Source: Corallococcus praedator
GTDB taxonomy: Bacteria; Myxococcota; Myxococcia; Myxococcales; Myxococcaceae
Length of the DNA stretch: 64,000 nt
Assembly: GCF_003612125.1 (NCBI RefSeq)
Contig: NZ_RAWI01000007.1
Location: forward strand, 1 to 64,000
Reading direction: 5' to 3'
Below the pieces are notes generated by a model, which made no database searches, had not been told where the DNA came from, and saw only the letters and a list, made by a program, of their open reading frames with translations. A program made the position numbers and the translations under genes. Of this stretch, positions 8,260 through 16,221 are shown in pieces; positions within the stretch are counted from its first letter, which is position 1; each line of letters opens with the position of its first letter.

Positions 8260-8517
8260 ATGAGGCGCCTCCCCGGGCAGGGTTGCGCGGGAGGTCGGGG
8301 AGCGGCTGCGCCCGCACCGGGTGCCGTGGGCGGCTCCGTCTACGCGCCGCTCATGGTCTTCCAGACACTGGGGCTCCCTGTCTTCGCGAGGGGGGAGTCG
8401 GGCGGCTGGGGGCAGCCTTCGCTGCTCGGCTGGTTGCTGGTGGCCGCCGTGTGGTGGGGCGTGGTGTCGCTCGTGCTTCGTGCCTGGGCCTCGTCGGGTC
8501 TGCTCAAGTCCCGGTGA
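8260..8517 (+). CDS. small membrane protein, hypothetical
   Basis: This 85-residue frame is preceded by AGGGGAGC seven bases before the ATG. The C-terminal half contains a hydrophobic helix (LLGWLLVAAVWWGVVSLVLRAW) and a weakly hydrophobic segment before it (YAPLMVFQTLGLPVF). The N-terminus is Gly/Ala-rich and could be non-native. It has no family match. It lies between a pseudogene and a convergent gene, so it may itself be a fragment. Confidence 0.45.
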   Translation: MRRLPGQGCAGGRGAAAPAPGAVGGSVYAPLMVFQTLGLPVFARGESGGWGQPSLLGWLLVAAVWWGVVSLVLRAWASSGLLKSR

Positions 8518-8595
8518 CGCGCCGGAGGGCCCGTCGTCGTGGACACGCACCACGGCGCAACGACGCATTCTCGTCCATTCTTCATGCGACGGACG

Positions 8596-10020
8596 TCAGG
8601 CGCGGAGCCTGGTCGGCGGGAGATAATCGCCCAGGCGCGTGCGTTCCCACCACGCGCCCGTGTCGCGCCGTTCCTGCCAGGTCGTGAAACGGTAGCGGTA
8701 CAGCACGGCGCGAAGCATGCGCGGCGGGTGCTCCGGGAAGGGGTTGTGTCGCAGCAGGCGGAGTGTCGCCGCGTCGCCCCGCAGGAGCTTCTCCATGAAC
8801 GGCGGGAACCACCGGGGCGCGTGCGCCGGCGAGAGCGCGGCGAACCACATGAGCCAGTCGAGCCGTAGGTGGTACGGCGCCCACTGCGACGGGCGCCGCT
8901 TCGGGTCGGTCGGCTTGCCTCGGAATTCGTACTCCCGCCACTCGGTGGCCGGCGTGAGGCGCTCGTCGTTCGTGCCCTCGATGACGACCTCGTAGCGCTC
9001 GCGAGTGATGCTGCCGAAGGCTCCGTAGGTGTTCACGAGGCGGAGCGGCTCGAAGCTGGCATTCATGAGTTGCTCGCGTGCGAAGAGGTTGCGCGCGGGC
9101 CGGTAGGAGAGCACGACGAGGAGCGCGGTGATCGCGAGGACGAGCCCGTCGTGCCAGGGAACGGCGCGCGTGCTGGCGTGACCGAGGGGCAGCAGGTGCC
9201 CGAGCACGGCACCGTCGAGTGCCGAGGCCGCGAGGATGATGGTGATGAAGTTGAGCCAGGAGTAGTTGCCGCTCAGGAGAAGCCACGACTGCGTGAGCGC
9301 GATGAAGAGCCCCGCGAAGGTGGCGATGGGCTGCGGGAAGAACAGCAGGAACGGTGCGACGAGCTGGGCGAAGTGGCTTCCGAGCACCTCGAGCCGGTGC
9401 AGTGGCTTGGGCTGGCGGTGGAAGTACCAGGAGAGGGGGTTCGGCATCGGCTGCGTCTCGTGGTGGTAGTCAAGGCAGGTGAGGTCTCTCCAGCACGGGT
9501 CGCCGCGCAGCTTGATGAGCCCGGCCCCGAACTCGACGCGGAAGAGCAGCCAGCGGAAGAGCCAGAGGAGCGGAGCGGGCACCGCGCTCCACGCCGGGCC
9601 CAGGAACGCGGCGAGGAACCCGGCTTCGAGGAGGAGCGACTCCCAGCCGAAGGAATAGAAGGTCTGCCCGACGTTGACGATGGAGAGATAGAGCGCCCAC
9701 AGCACGAGCCAGGTCGCGAGCGTGAGAGGGATGGGCCACGCATCGGGGAGGCCCAGGACGACGGTGAGCGACAGGAGGATGCCGACGAGCGCGACGGCGA
9801 CCAGCAGGCGGTCGGAATAGCGCAGGTGGAACACGCTCGGCGCGTCGCGGAAGCGCATCCGAGCGAGGAAGCGGGGGACCGGGAGCAGACCGTGCTCGCC
9901 GAGGAGCGGCCGGAACTGCCCCAGCGCGACGAGGAAGGCGATGAGGTAGCAGAACCCCAGGCCGCGCTGGAGCACGAGCCGCGCAAGCCAGAGGTCCGGT
10001 GCGTGGAGCCATTCAGGCAT
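8596..10020 (-). CDS. lipase maturation factor (LMF) family membrane protein
   Basis: This 474-residue polytopic protein matches the LMF family from end to end. The landmarks are an N-terminal LVLQRGLGFCYLIAF helix, the SFGWESLLLEAGFLA block, LFRVEFGAGLIKLRGDPCW followed by LDYHHETQPMPNPLSWYFH, and a C-terminal segment YEFRGKPTDPKRRPSQWAPY and LDWLMWFAAL. In vertebrates LMF1 is an ER protein needed for lipase folding. Bacterial members are common, but their role is not established and may concern folding of secreted enzymes. The ATG at 10020 gives the family's usual short N-terminus. Confidence 0.92.
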   Translation of the reverse strand: MPEWLHAPDLWLARLVLQRGLGFCYLIAFLVALGQFRPLLGEHGLLPVPRFLARMRFRDAPSVFHLRYSDRLLVAVALVGILLSLTVVLGLPDAWPIPLTLATWLVLWALYLSIVNVGQTFYSFGWESLLLEAGFLAAFLGPAWSAVPAPLLWLFRWLLFRVEFGAGLIKLRGDPCWRDLTCLDYHHETQPMPNPLSWYFHRQPKPLHRLEVLGSHFAQLVAPFLLFFPQPIATFAGLFIALTQSWLLLSGNYSWLNFITIILAASALDGAVLGHLLPLGHASTRAVPWHDGLVLAITALLVVLSYRPARNLFAREQLMNASFEPLRLVNTYGAFGSITRERYEVVIEGTNDERLTPATEWREYEFRGKPTDPKRRPSQWAPYHLRLDWLMWFAALSPAHAPRWFPPFMEKLLRGDAATLRLLRHNPFPEHPPRMLRAVLYRYRFTTWQERRDTGAWWERTRLGDYLPPTRLRA

Positions 10021-10179
10021 GCCTCAACGTTATGTCCGGGCCCGGGCTCCTTCAGGAGCGGCAGCCTGCCCGTCTCCGAAACGGGGCCACACGGGCACGT
10101 GGGCCTGCTCCGGTTCCCCTTCCGCGCTACCTTGCGCTCTTTGCCGCCACAGCCTGCGCGGCGCGGAGGTAGGTGAACC

Positions 10180-11730
10180 GTGGCTTTCATGTACAAGTTC
10201 GTCAAGCGTGACGAGGCTCTTGATGAGACGATGGGTGGCGACAGCCTTTACGCTTTGACCCAGGCGAACAACGAAGTCTACGCGAAGATCATGGCGATCT
10301 ACCGCGCATACGTGAACGAGAAGGACAAGCACACCATCGCCGAGGCGGGAGTGAGCTACTTCTCCATGCTGGAGCTGTTCAACAACCTGCTCGGGGACAG
10401 CGACGCCGCGCTGAACGATGATCGCATCGCGGCGGAGTTGTTCAAACGCAACGCAGAGAAGGCCCGTGCCATCACCGGCAAGACAAACGCGCCCGCGTTC
10501 ATCACCCACCTCGACTCGACCATCGAGGCCACAGCGGCGTCCTTCCGCGAAACCCTCGCCGCACTCCGTAATTCCTTCAAGCTGACATACCGCCACACCG
10601 ACATCGTCTCGCTACTGAAGACGACGAAAGTCGTCACGAAGCCGGGACTGGTGAAATCCCGAGTCTTCGAAACGGCATACATCCTGGATCGCATCCTCGA
10701 CAAGAAGCGATTCCTTGCGACGTCGCTGTTGCTCGGCATCATGCATGTCGAGCGCTTCCAGACGCATAAGGACACGGACACGAAGCGTCCGTATTATAAT
10801 CAGGGTTCCGCGCTCTTCACCCTGCTCACGTTCTCCTATACGCCAGCCCTTTCCGTCGAACAGAACAAGGCGTGGTCGGAGAAGGTCCTGAGCATCTTCG
10901 AGGAGACGCCGCAGGACGACACGTTCTCGAAGGAGGAGCTCATCGGACAGTTGAGGCGGCTCCACATGGGCCTCAAATGGGCGACCGAACTGGCCACTGA
11001 AGTGGAGAAGAAGGGCGCCGCTGGGGTGCAGGCCCAGATTGCCCATTGGAAGAAGAAGATCGCCGGCCACGAGAAGAGCCTCCAGGCGTTGAAGTCGGAT
11101 CGGGTGCAATACGGCTGGAAGATGTTCGGCTCTTGTCTGGGGATCTATAACGAACTCCTGCCGACCACCTATGTCGAGGCCGCGGAGATGTGGGGCCAGT
11201 TCAACGCGCCCGGCTACAAGCGCGTGGTCTCCGACGACAGCCCGTCGCCCATGGGCCGTGAGGGCATGCTGGACACCTTCGACAAGGCGCTGGGCGCGGA
11301 GTCCTTCTGGGAGAAGACTGATTTCGCGAGCTTTGGACTGACGCTCAGTGCCAGCGCGCTCACCGAGATGTCCTATGTCGGCCCCGTGGCGCGGATCATT
11401 GGCTGGTATACGTCCAGCAACCACGCTGGGCTGACGTGCAGTGACTGCAAGACCGTGCACGGCAGCAGGGTGAGCCTGGTCCGTCTGTGGCACCGCTGCT
11501 CCAACTGCCAGAAGGTCTACTGCGCGCACTGCGCCTCGGGGCTGGCGCTCTATGTCGTGATGGCGTTGGGCGTGGTGGGGACGGTGGGCGGGTGGTGGAT
11601 GGGCATGGGCACCGCGCTCTACTCGGCGACCGTGGGCTGGGCGACTGGCTCGACGGCCACCCATACCACCTCCCGGTTCATGGCTCGCAAGTGCAAGTCC
11701 TGCGGCACCCAGACCGCGGCGCTCTATTGA
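10180..11730 (+). CDS. unknown protein with C-terminal zinc ribbon and membrane helices
   Basis: This 516-residue protein is in no family I recognise. The first 380 residues are mostly charged and helical. From about 385 there is a hydrophobic run (TEMSYVGPVARIIGWY), then TCSDCKTVHG and HRCSNCQKVYCAHCA, which form CxxC knuckles of a treble-clef or double zinc ribbon. Two hydrophobic helices with many Gly follow (ALYVVMALGVVGTVGGWWMG and the next stretch). A last RKCKSCG sits at the end. The GTG start is preceded by GGAGGTAGGTGA. Codon use looks less GC-extreme than neighbours, which hints at transfer. A PP2C-like gene follows 91 bp later on the same strand. Confidence 0.8.
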   Translation: MAFMYKFVKRDEALDETMGGDSLYALTQANNEVYAKIMAIYRAYVNEKDKHTIAEAGVSYFSMLELFNNLLGDSDAALNDDRIAAELFKRNAEKARAITGKTNAPAFITHLDSTIEATAASFRETLAALRNSFKLTYRHTDIVSLLKTTKVVTKPGLVKSRVFETAYILDRILDKKRFLATSLLLGIMHVERFQTHKDTDTKRPYYNQGSALFTLLTFSYTPALSVEQNKAWSEKVLSIFEETPQDDTFSKEELIGQLRRLHMGLKWATELATEVEKKGAAGVQAQIAHWKKKIAGHEKSLQALKSDRVQYGWKMFGSCLGIYNELLPTTYVEAAEMWGQFNAPGYKRVVSDDSPSPMGREGMLDTFDKALGAESFWEKTDFASFGLTLSASALTEMSYVGPVARIIGWYTSSNHAGLTCSDCKTVHGSRVSLVRLWHRCSNCQKVYCAHCASGLALYVVMALGVVGTVGGWWMGMGTALYSATVGWATGSTATHTTSRFMARKCKSCGTQTAALY

Positions 11731-11821
11731 CGACCCACCTCGCACCCCTCAGTGCCAGGCCCCAGAGGAGGCAGCACCTTTACTCCACGGGTCATCCCGG
11801 ATGACCTGGGAGGTGCGACCC

Positions 11822-12460
11822 ATGAGCGATTTCGAGACGGCGTGGCATGTGGAACCGGCGGGCAAGGCGGGTGCGGACCGCGTGTTGGTCCTGACGCGAG
11901 GGGACGCGACGGTGCTCGTGGTGGCGGATGGGGCGGGGAACTCACGACGTGGCGCCGAGGCCGCGGAGGCCGTGCTGCGTGGCGTCCAGGACGCCGTGGA
12001 CGCCGGGGCCGACGTGGAACGCGAGGAGACCTGGCGCGATGTGCTGGTGCGGTGCGACGCGGAGCGGGTGGCCTCGGGACAGGGGGGTGAAACCACCGCC
12101 TTGGTCGCCTGTGTCACCAGGCGGCGCGTGGTGGGGGCCAGCGTGGGGGACTCGGAGCTGTGGCTGTTCCAGGGAGGCGAATCGACCGCGCTGACGGAGC
12201 ATCAACACCGCAAGCCCCTGCTCGGAAGCGGGCAGGCCCGGCCCGTCACCTTCGAGCTCGCGTGGCGAGGCGGTGTTCTCCTCGGCGCGTCAGACGGATT
12301 GTTCAAGTACGTCGACCTCCGTCGCATCCAGGAGCATGTGAGCCTCGCCGACGCAAACGCCGCAGTGTTCGCGCTGGCCGCGCTGCCTCGACTTGCGAGC
12401 GGCGCGCTCCCGGATGACGTGGGGCTCGTCCTGTGCCGCCCGAGCGCTCCATGCCCCTGA
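11822..12460 (+). CDS. PP2C-like Ser/Thr phosphatase domain protein
   Basis: This 212-residue protein is little more than a PP2C catalytic domain. The motifs in order are VADGAGNS (metal Asp), GGETTALVA, VGDSELWL (for GDSR), LGASDGLFKYV (metal Asp in SDG) and DDVGLVL near the end in place of DN.T. The key aspartates are present, but the classic N-terminal Arg is not evident, and the domain is shorter than the 240-260 residues of typical members. The ATG at 11822 follows GGGAGGTGCGACCC. It probably forms a unit with the zinc-ribbon protein upstream. Confidence 0.88.
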   Translation: MSDFETAWHVEPAGKAGADRVLVLTRGDATVLVVADGAGNSRRGAEAAEAVLRGVQDAVDAGADVEREETWRDVLVRCDAERVASGQGGETTALVACVTRRRVVGASVGDSELWLFQGGESTALTEHQHRKPLLGSGQARPVTFELAWRGGVLLGASDGLFKYVDLRRIQEHVSLADANAAVFALAALPRLASGALPDDVGLVLCRPSAPCP

Positions 12461-12491
12461 CTCCGTCCTGGCACTCCCGAGGTTGTTCGCC

Positions 12492-12597
12492 ATGAGCGAG
12501 GCCCTCCACGTCTACCGCGTCACCGAGGACCACGGCTGGTGCTCGAACTTCGCTCCCTGCCCACTCCGATTGCATGGAAGGACCTGGCCCACCTGCT
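12492..12597 (+). pseudogene. NADAR-family N-terminal remnant
   Basis: From the ATG at 12492 the frame reads HVYRVTEDHGWCSNFAPCPL and HGRTWPT, which is the start of the NADAR (YbiA-like) ADP-ribose-related domain. It breaks exactly where the conserved EHYFQA motif should follow. It lies 31 bp after the PP2C gene and directly abuts an IS66 remnant, so insertion and later deletion removed the rest. Confidence 0.75.
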
Positions 12598-12611
12598 CCT
12601 GGGTAACAACC

Positions 12612-12790
12612 GTCCGGCCAATGACGTGACGGATCGATTGAGGGCGGACGTCGGCAGTACGAAGCCGCTTCCATTCGTGCGGCAGCAGTTCCCCGATGCG
12701 GGCGCTCGGGTGCGTCTGGACGCGCAGCAGGACGTCCGCGAGGTCCGCCTCGGGATTGATGCCGTTGGCCTCGCACCCAATCCGGCGAGC
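12612..12790 (-). pseudogene. IS66-family transposase (TnpC) C-terminal remnant
   Basis: Read leftward, the strand gives CEANGINPEADLADVLLRVQ, then THPSARIGELLPHEWKRL. This is the conserved C-terminal block of IS66 TnpC (C..NG.NP..YL.DVL.R...HP..RI.ELLPH.W). No more of the transposase, no TnpB and no terminal repeats are seen. Confidence 0.85.
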
Positions 12791-12902
12791 CGCGGGTTCG
12801 TGAGGCTCCAGGTGCGAACGAACAGCGCGTGGACGCGTTCGTGGACGCCGCCGCGCTGCATCTGCTCAAGTGCCGCCAGCGAACTTCCCTGGGAGGGAAT
12901 GG

Positions 12903-13730
12903 ATGGGCGACACGTACAAGTCATTGCGCATCGAGAAGGGCGAGGGCGTCGCCGAGCTGGTGCTCACCGGCCCGGGCAAGGGCAACGCCATGGGCCCCGA
13001 CTTCTGGCGGGAGATGCCCGAGGCGCTCCGCGACCTGGACGCCGACGACGCCGTGCGCGTGGTGTTGGTGCGCGGCGAGGGCAACCACTTCACCTATGGC
13101 CTGGACCTGATGGGGATGATGGAGACCCTCGGGCCGCTGCTCACCGCCGAGAGCAACCTGGCGCTGGAGCGCAGCCAGCTTCTCAAGCTGATTGGTGAGA
13201 TGCAGCAGGCCACGGAAGGGGTGGCGCGGTGCAAGAAGCCCGTCATCGCCGCGGTGCATGGCTGGTGCATTGGCGGGGGCATGGACCTCATCGCCGCGTG
13301 TGACTTCCGGTACTGCTCCCAGGACGCGAAGTTCTCCCTGCGCGAGGTGAAGGTCGGCATCGTCGCGGACCTGGGCGCGCTCCAGCGGCTGCCGCGCATC
13401 ATCGGCGAGGGGAACACGCGCGAGCTGGCCTACACCGGCGGCGACGTGGACGCGGCGCGCGCGCTGCGCATGGGCCTGGTCAATGAGGTCTTCCCCACGC
13501 CCGAGGCCCTGCTCACGGAGGCGCGGGCGACGGCGCGGCGCATCGCCGACAATCCGCCGCTCGTCATCCAGGGCGCCAAGCAGGTGATGGAGTACTGCGC
13601 GGACAAGTCCATCGCGGACGGGCTGCGTTACGTGGCGGTGTGGAATTCGGCCTTCCTCCAGTCGCATGACCTGACGGAGGCCTTCTCCGCCTTCGCCGAG
13701 CGCCGGCCGCCCCGCTTCCAGGGACGCTGA
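12903..13730 (+). CDS. enoyl-CoA hydratase/isomerase family protein (crotonase)
   Basis: This 275-residue protein is of full crotonase length. The first oxyanion-hole strand is GNHFTYGLDLMGMM. The second is HGWCIGGGMDLIAACDFRY, carrying the GG-x-D motif. An acidic position follows in SLREVKVGIVADLGALQRLP, where the Asp in IVADLG matches the delta3,5-delta2,4-dienoyl-CoA isomerase (ECH1) subgroup rather than a plain hydratase. It probably acts in beta-oxidation of unsaturated fatty acids. The ATG at 12903 follows GGGAGGG. It converges with the SDR gene. Confidence 0.9.
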   Translation: MGDTYKSLRIEKGEGVAELVLTGPGKGNAMGPDFWREMPEALRDLDADDAVRVVLVRGEGNHFTYGLDLMGMMETLGPLLTAESNLALERSQLLKLIGEMQQATEGVARCKKPVIAAVHGWCIGGGMDLIAACDFRYCSQDAKFSLREVKVGIVADLGALQRLPRIIGEGNTRELAYTGGDVDAARALRMGLVNEVFPTPEALLTEARATARRIADNPPLVIQGAKQVMEYCADKSIADGLRYVAVWNSAFLQSHDLTEAFSAFAERRPPRFQGR

Positions 13731-13770
13731 CGTGCCGGGCCTCTGCCGTCGCCTGCCTCTGTCTTGAGAA

Positions 13771-13798
13771 CCCGGGGAGGCTTCACCCCCCCCGGGGA
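13771..13798. terminator. GC hairpin between convergent genes
   Basis: An inverted repeat CCCGGGG / CCCCGGG with a short loop lies in the 85-bp gap between the crotonase and SDR stops and could serve both. There is no U-run. Confidence 0.5.
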
Positions 13799-13816
13799 CC
13801 GCGAGCGGTGGACGGC

Positions 13817-14635
13817 TCAGCCTTCCACGGGACGGGTGAGGCCCAGCGTGTCCGCGTAGCTGTGCAGCCCGCGGATGTGATTGCCACCGTCGACGGCGAG
13901 GGTGTCGCCGGTGATCCATGACGCCAGGTCGCTGCAGAGGAATGACACCACCTTCGCCACGTCCTCCGGCTCGCCACACGGCTTCCCGAGCGGCGTGTGG
14001 GCGAGGAACTCCCGCCCCATGGCTCCCGTCAGGAGGCCGGCACCCTCGGCCAGGGGCGTGCGGATGGCTCCCGGGGCCACGACATTCACCCGGATGCCGT
14101 AGCGCCCCAGCTCCGAAGCCGCGACCTTCGAGAAGTTCGCGAGCCCCGCCTTGGAGGCGCAGTAGTGGGCGAGCCCGTCCGTCACGGCCGTCTGATTCAA
14201 CGAGGAGATGTTGACGATGGAGCCCGGCTGCTTCGCGGCGACGAGCGCCTTCGCGAGTGCCTGGGTGAAGAGGAAGGGCCCCTTGAGATTGATGGCCAGG
14301 ATCTGGTCGAACTCCTCCGCAGGCAACTCAAGGAGCGGGCGGAGCGTGGCCGACCCGGCGTTGTTCACCAGGATCCCCGGGAGGCCGAACTCCCGCGTGG
14401 CAACCTCGATGGCCCGCGCCACGTCCTCCGCGCTGACCACGTCTCCCGCGAAGGGCACGGCCCGCGTGCGCCCCTCCATCCCCCGGTTGAGCTCTCCGGC
14501 GGCTGCTTCCACCTTCTCCAGGGTCCGCCCGAAGAGGAGGACGTTGGCTCCGTCCCGCATGAGGCGCGCGGCGATCCCCAACCCGATGCCCTGGCCTGCT
14601 CCCGTCACGATGGCACTGCTCGAAATCAGCTTCAT
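13817..14635 (-). CDS. SDR-family oxidoreductase
   Basis: This 272-residue protein is a classical short-chain dehydrogenase. The cofactor loop is VTGAGQGIGLGIA, the NNAG motif is VNNAGSAT, the catalytic Ser is in VNISSLNQT, and the YxxxK pair is HYCASKAGL. The C-terminal part has RVNVVAPGAIRTPLAEGAG and ends with the family's ITGDTLAVDGG. An Arg after the first strand (LFGRTLEK) suggests NADP(H). The substrate cannot be told. The ATG at 14635 has a GGAGCC site upstream. Confidence 0.92.
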   Translation of the reverse strand: MKLISSSAIVTGAGQGIGLGIAARLMRDGANVLLFGRTLEKVEAAAGELNRGMEGRTRAVPFAGDVVSAEDVARAIEVATREFGLPGILVNNAGSATLRPLLELPAEEFDQILAINLKGPFLFTQALAKALVAAKQPGSIVNISSLNQTAVTDGLAHYCASKAGLANFSKVAASELGRYGIRVNVVAPGAIRTPLAEGAGLLTGAMGREFLAHTPLGKPCGEPEDVAKVVSFLCSDLASWITGDTLAVDGGNHIRGLHSYADTLGLTRPVEG

Positions 14636-14739
14636 GGTGGCTCCTGTGTGATTCGCGGACGGGTGCGAGGCTACTTCACCGCGCCCGGGTGATGCGGACG
14701 TCGTGGTCCTTGGCATCTGATGTTCAGTGCCGCAGTGCC

Positions 14740-14878
14740 GCAGTGCCGCTGTCGCGTTGGAGCGCCACGTTCCTTGGATGAAGCCAGCCACAAGCAGTGT
14801 GCAGGGGCCCCGTCTGTTCGCGGCGCTGAGGTGCTTGGGGTTGTCGTCGGTGATGAGGCAGGTCCGGTCTCTGATGCT
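14740..14878 (-). pseudogene. possible AlkZ-like winged-helix protein remnant
   Basis: The minus frame reads IRDRTCLITDDNPKHLSAAN, then CTLLVAGFIQGTWR. This resembles the end of PF06224-type (AlkZ/YcaQ-like) proteins, where a LVDGFV.GTW strand is conserved. Only about 45 codons are readable. It lies upstream of the SDR gene, close to a short GCCGCAGT tandem run. The identification is tentative. Confidence 0.4.
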
Positions 14879-14879
14879 C

Positions 14880-15205
14880 CGCGAGCTGGTGCGCTGCGTG
14901 CTGAGGGAGGCTATCGCAGCCCAGTTGGAGTTCCCTGGAGCGGCCGAGGTCCTCACTCAGATGCCCAGGAATTTCGAGGACTTTCGCGAGGCCCCCCGGA
15001 GCTTTGTCTTTGCCTCGTCACGCTCCAGCAGTAAACCAGTCGCAGTTGGCGGGTCGTGTCCCTGGCGTCCAGTTCCGGCTCCTCGCTGGGCTGATTCGCA
15101 TGGAAGGTGCGCTGAAGAGACAGGCACGTCGCTTGATGGGATGGGCGCCAAGCCGCACGACCCCTGTGGGGCTTTAGCCGCCGTGGTGGCTGAATGGAGC
15201 TGGGG
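14880..15205. other. intergenic region upstream of the T6SS effector operon
   Basis: No convincing gene is seen. Several open frames cross it, but none has a family signature or a ribosome site. The promoter of the operon starting at 15211 should lie here; I cannot pick out -35/-10 elements with confidence. Confidence 0.4.
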
Positions 15206-15210
15206 GGCAC

Positions 15211-16221
15211 ATGTGGGCACTGAACAACCGCACGGTGTTTGCTGCGGAGCGCAACTGGACGCGAGACAGGGATGGAATCCACTGGTGGCTCGTCGCCGTC
15301 AAGGCGACGTTCGACATCGGGCCTGACGGGCGGCTGAAGCTCGCGGACGAGCAGCTTCCGCCGGTATTGATTCCGGAGTCCTTCGGCGAGCCGGGCCGCT
15401 CCAGCCTGCGATACGACTCCGACCTGCTGGCGCCGAAGCCAGGCACGGACATCCTCGTGAGCGCGCATGCGCATGCGCCTCGTGGAAGACCGGCGCCCAC
15501 GGTGCCGGTCTCGCTCCGGGTCGGGCGGCTCCATAAGATCCTCGTCGTGCACGGGGATCGAACCTACGAGCAAGGCTGGTCCGGCGTGACGCCCGGCCGG
15601 CCCCAGCCCTTCACCACGCGGCCCATTCAGTATGAGTTCGCCTTTGGTGGCAGCGACCTGTCAGACCCCGACCCGGCGAAGCACCGCATTGATGAGCGGA
15701 ATCCCATCGGGCGCGGCTTCGCGACGCGCGGCGCCCACCTCGCTGGAAAGCCTGCCCACGCCATCGAGTATCCCAGCGGAGCCTCCGCGACCATGGGCCC
15801 CGCGGGGTTCGGTCCCATCGATTCCTCGTGGATGCCCCGGCGCAAGCTCGCGGGGACTTACGACGCCCGGTGGGAGCGCACGAAGAAGCCACTGCTCCCG
15901 GATGACTTCGACCCTGCTTTTGCACTGAGCGCCCCGGTGGATCAGCGGACCGAGAACCCCCTGGAGGGCGGAGAGCCCGTCGCACTGGTGAACATGACTC
16001 ACGAGGGACTCTTGCGCTTCGAGCTTCCTCGCATCTCGCTCGGCTTCAAGACGCGCATTGGTACGCGTCGCGAGGAGCACGGCTCACGGCTGACGACGGT
16101 CCTGGTGGAGCCCGAGGCGCGGCGCCTTTGTCTGGTGTGGCAGAGCGCGCTGCGCGTACGCGCGCCGGAGGCGGACTACCTCGACGAGACGGAGATTTTC
16201 GAACTGAGGGGTGAGACATGA
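15211..16221 (+). CDS. DUF2169 T6SS accessory protein
   Basis: This 336-residue protein matches DUF2169 throughout. It starts WALNNRTVFAAERNWTRDRDG, with the motif VAVKATFDI, then the central PIQYEFAFGGSD and ERNPIGRGF, and later GFGPIDSSWMPR. DUF2169 proteins sit next to PAAR-like (DUF4150) or VgrG genes and are thought to act as adaptors that load effectors on the T6SS spike. It is the first gene of a four-gene unit, with a GGGGGGC site before the ATG and ATGA overlap with the next gene. Confidence 0.93.
   Translation: MWALNNRTVFAAERNWTRDRDGIHWWLVAVKATFDIGPDGRLKLADEQLPPVLIPESFGEPGRSSLRYDSDLLAPKPGTDILVSAHAHAPRGRPAPTVPVSLRVGRLHKILVVHGDRTYEQGWSGVTPGRPQPFTTRPIQYEFAFGGSDLSDPDPAKHRIDERNPIGRGFATRGAHLAGKPAHAIEYPSGASATMGPAGFGPIDSSWMPRRKLAGTYDARWERTKKPLLPDDFDPAFALSAPVDQRTENPLEGGEPVALVNMTHEGLLRFELPRISLGFKTRIGTRREEHGSRLTTVLVEPEARRLCLVWQSALRVRAPEADYLDETEIFELRGET

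Noticed and set aside
14727-15326. A 199-codon plus-strand open frame ahead of the DUF2169 gene
   Set aside because: It has no family match, overlaps the DUF2169 start, and crosses what looks like an AlkZ-like remnant on the other strand.
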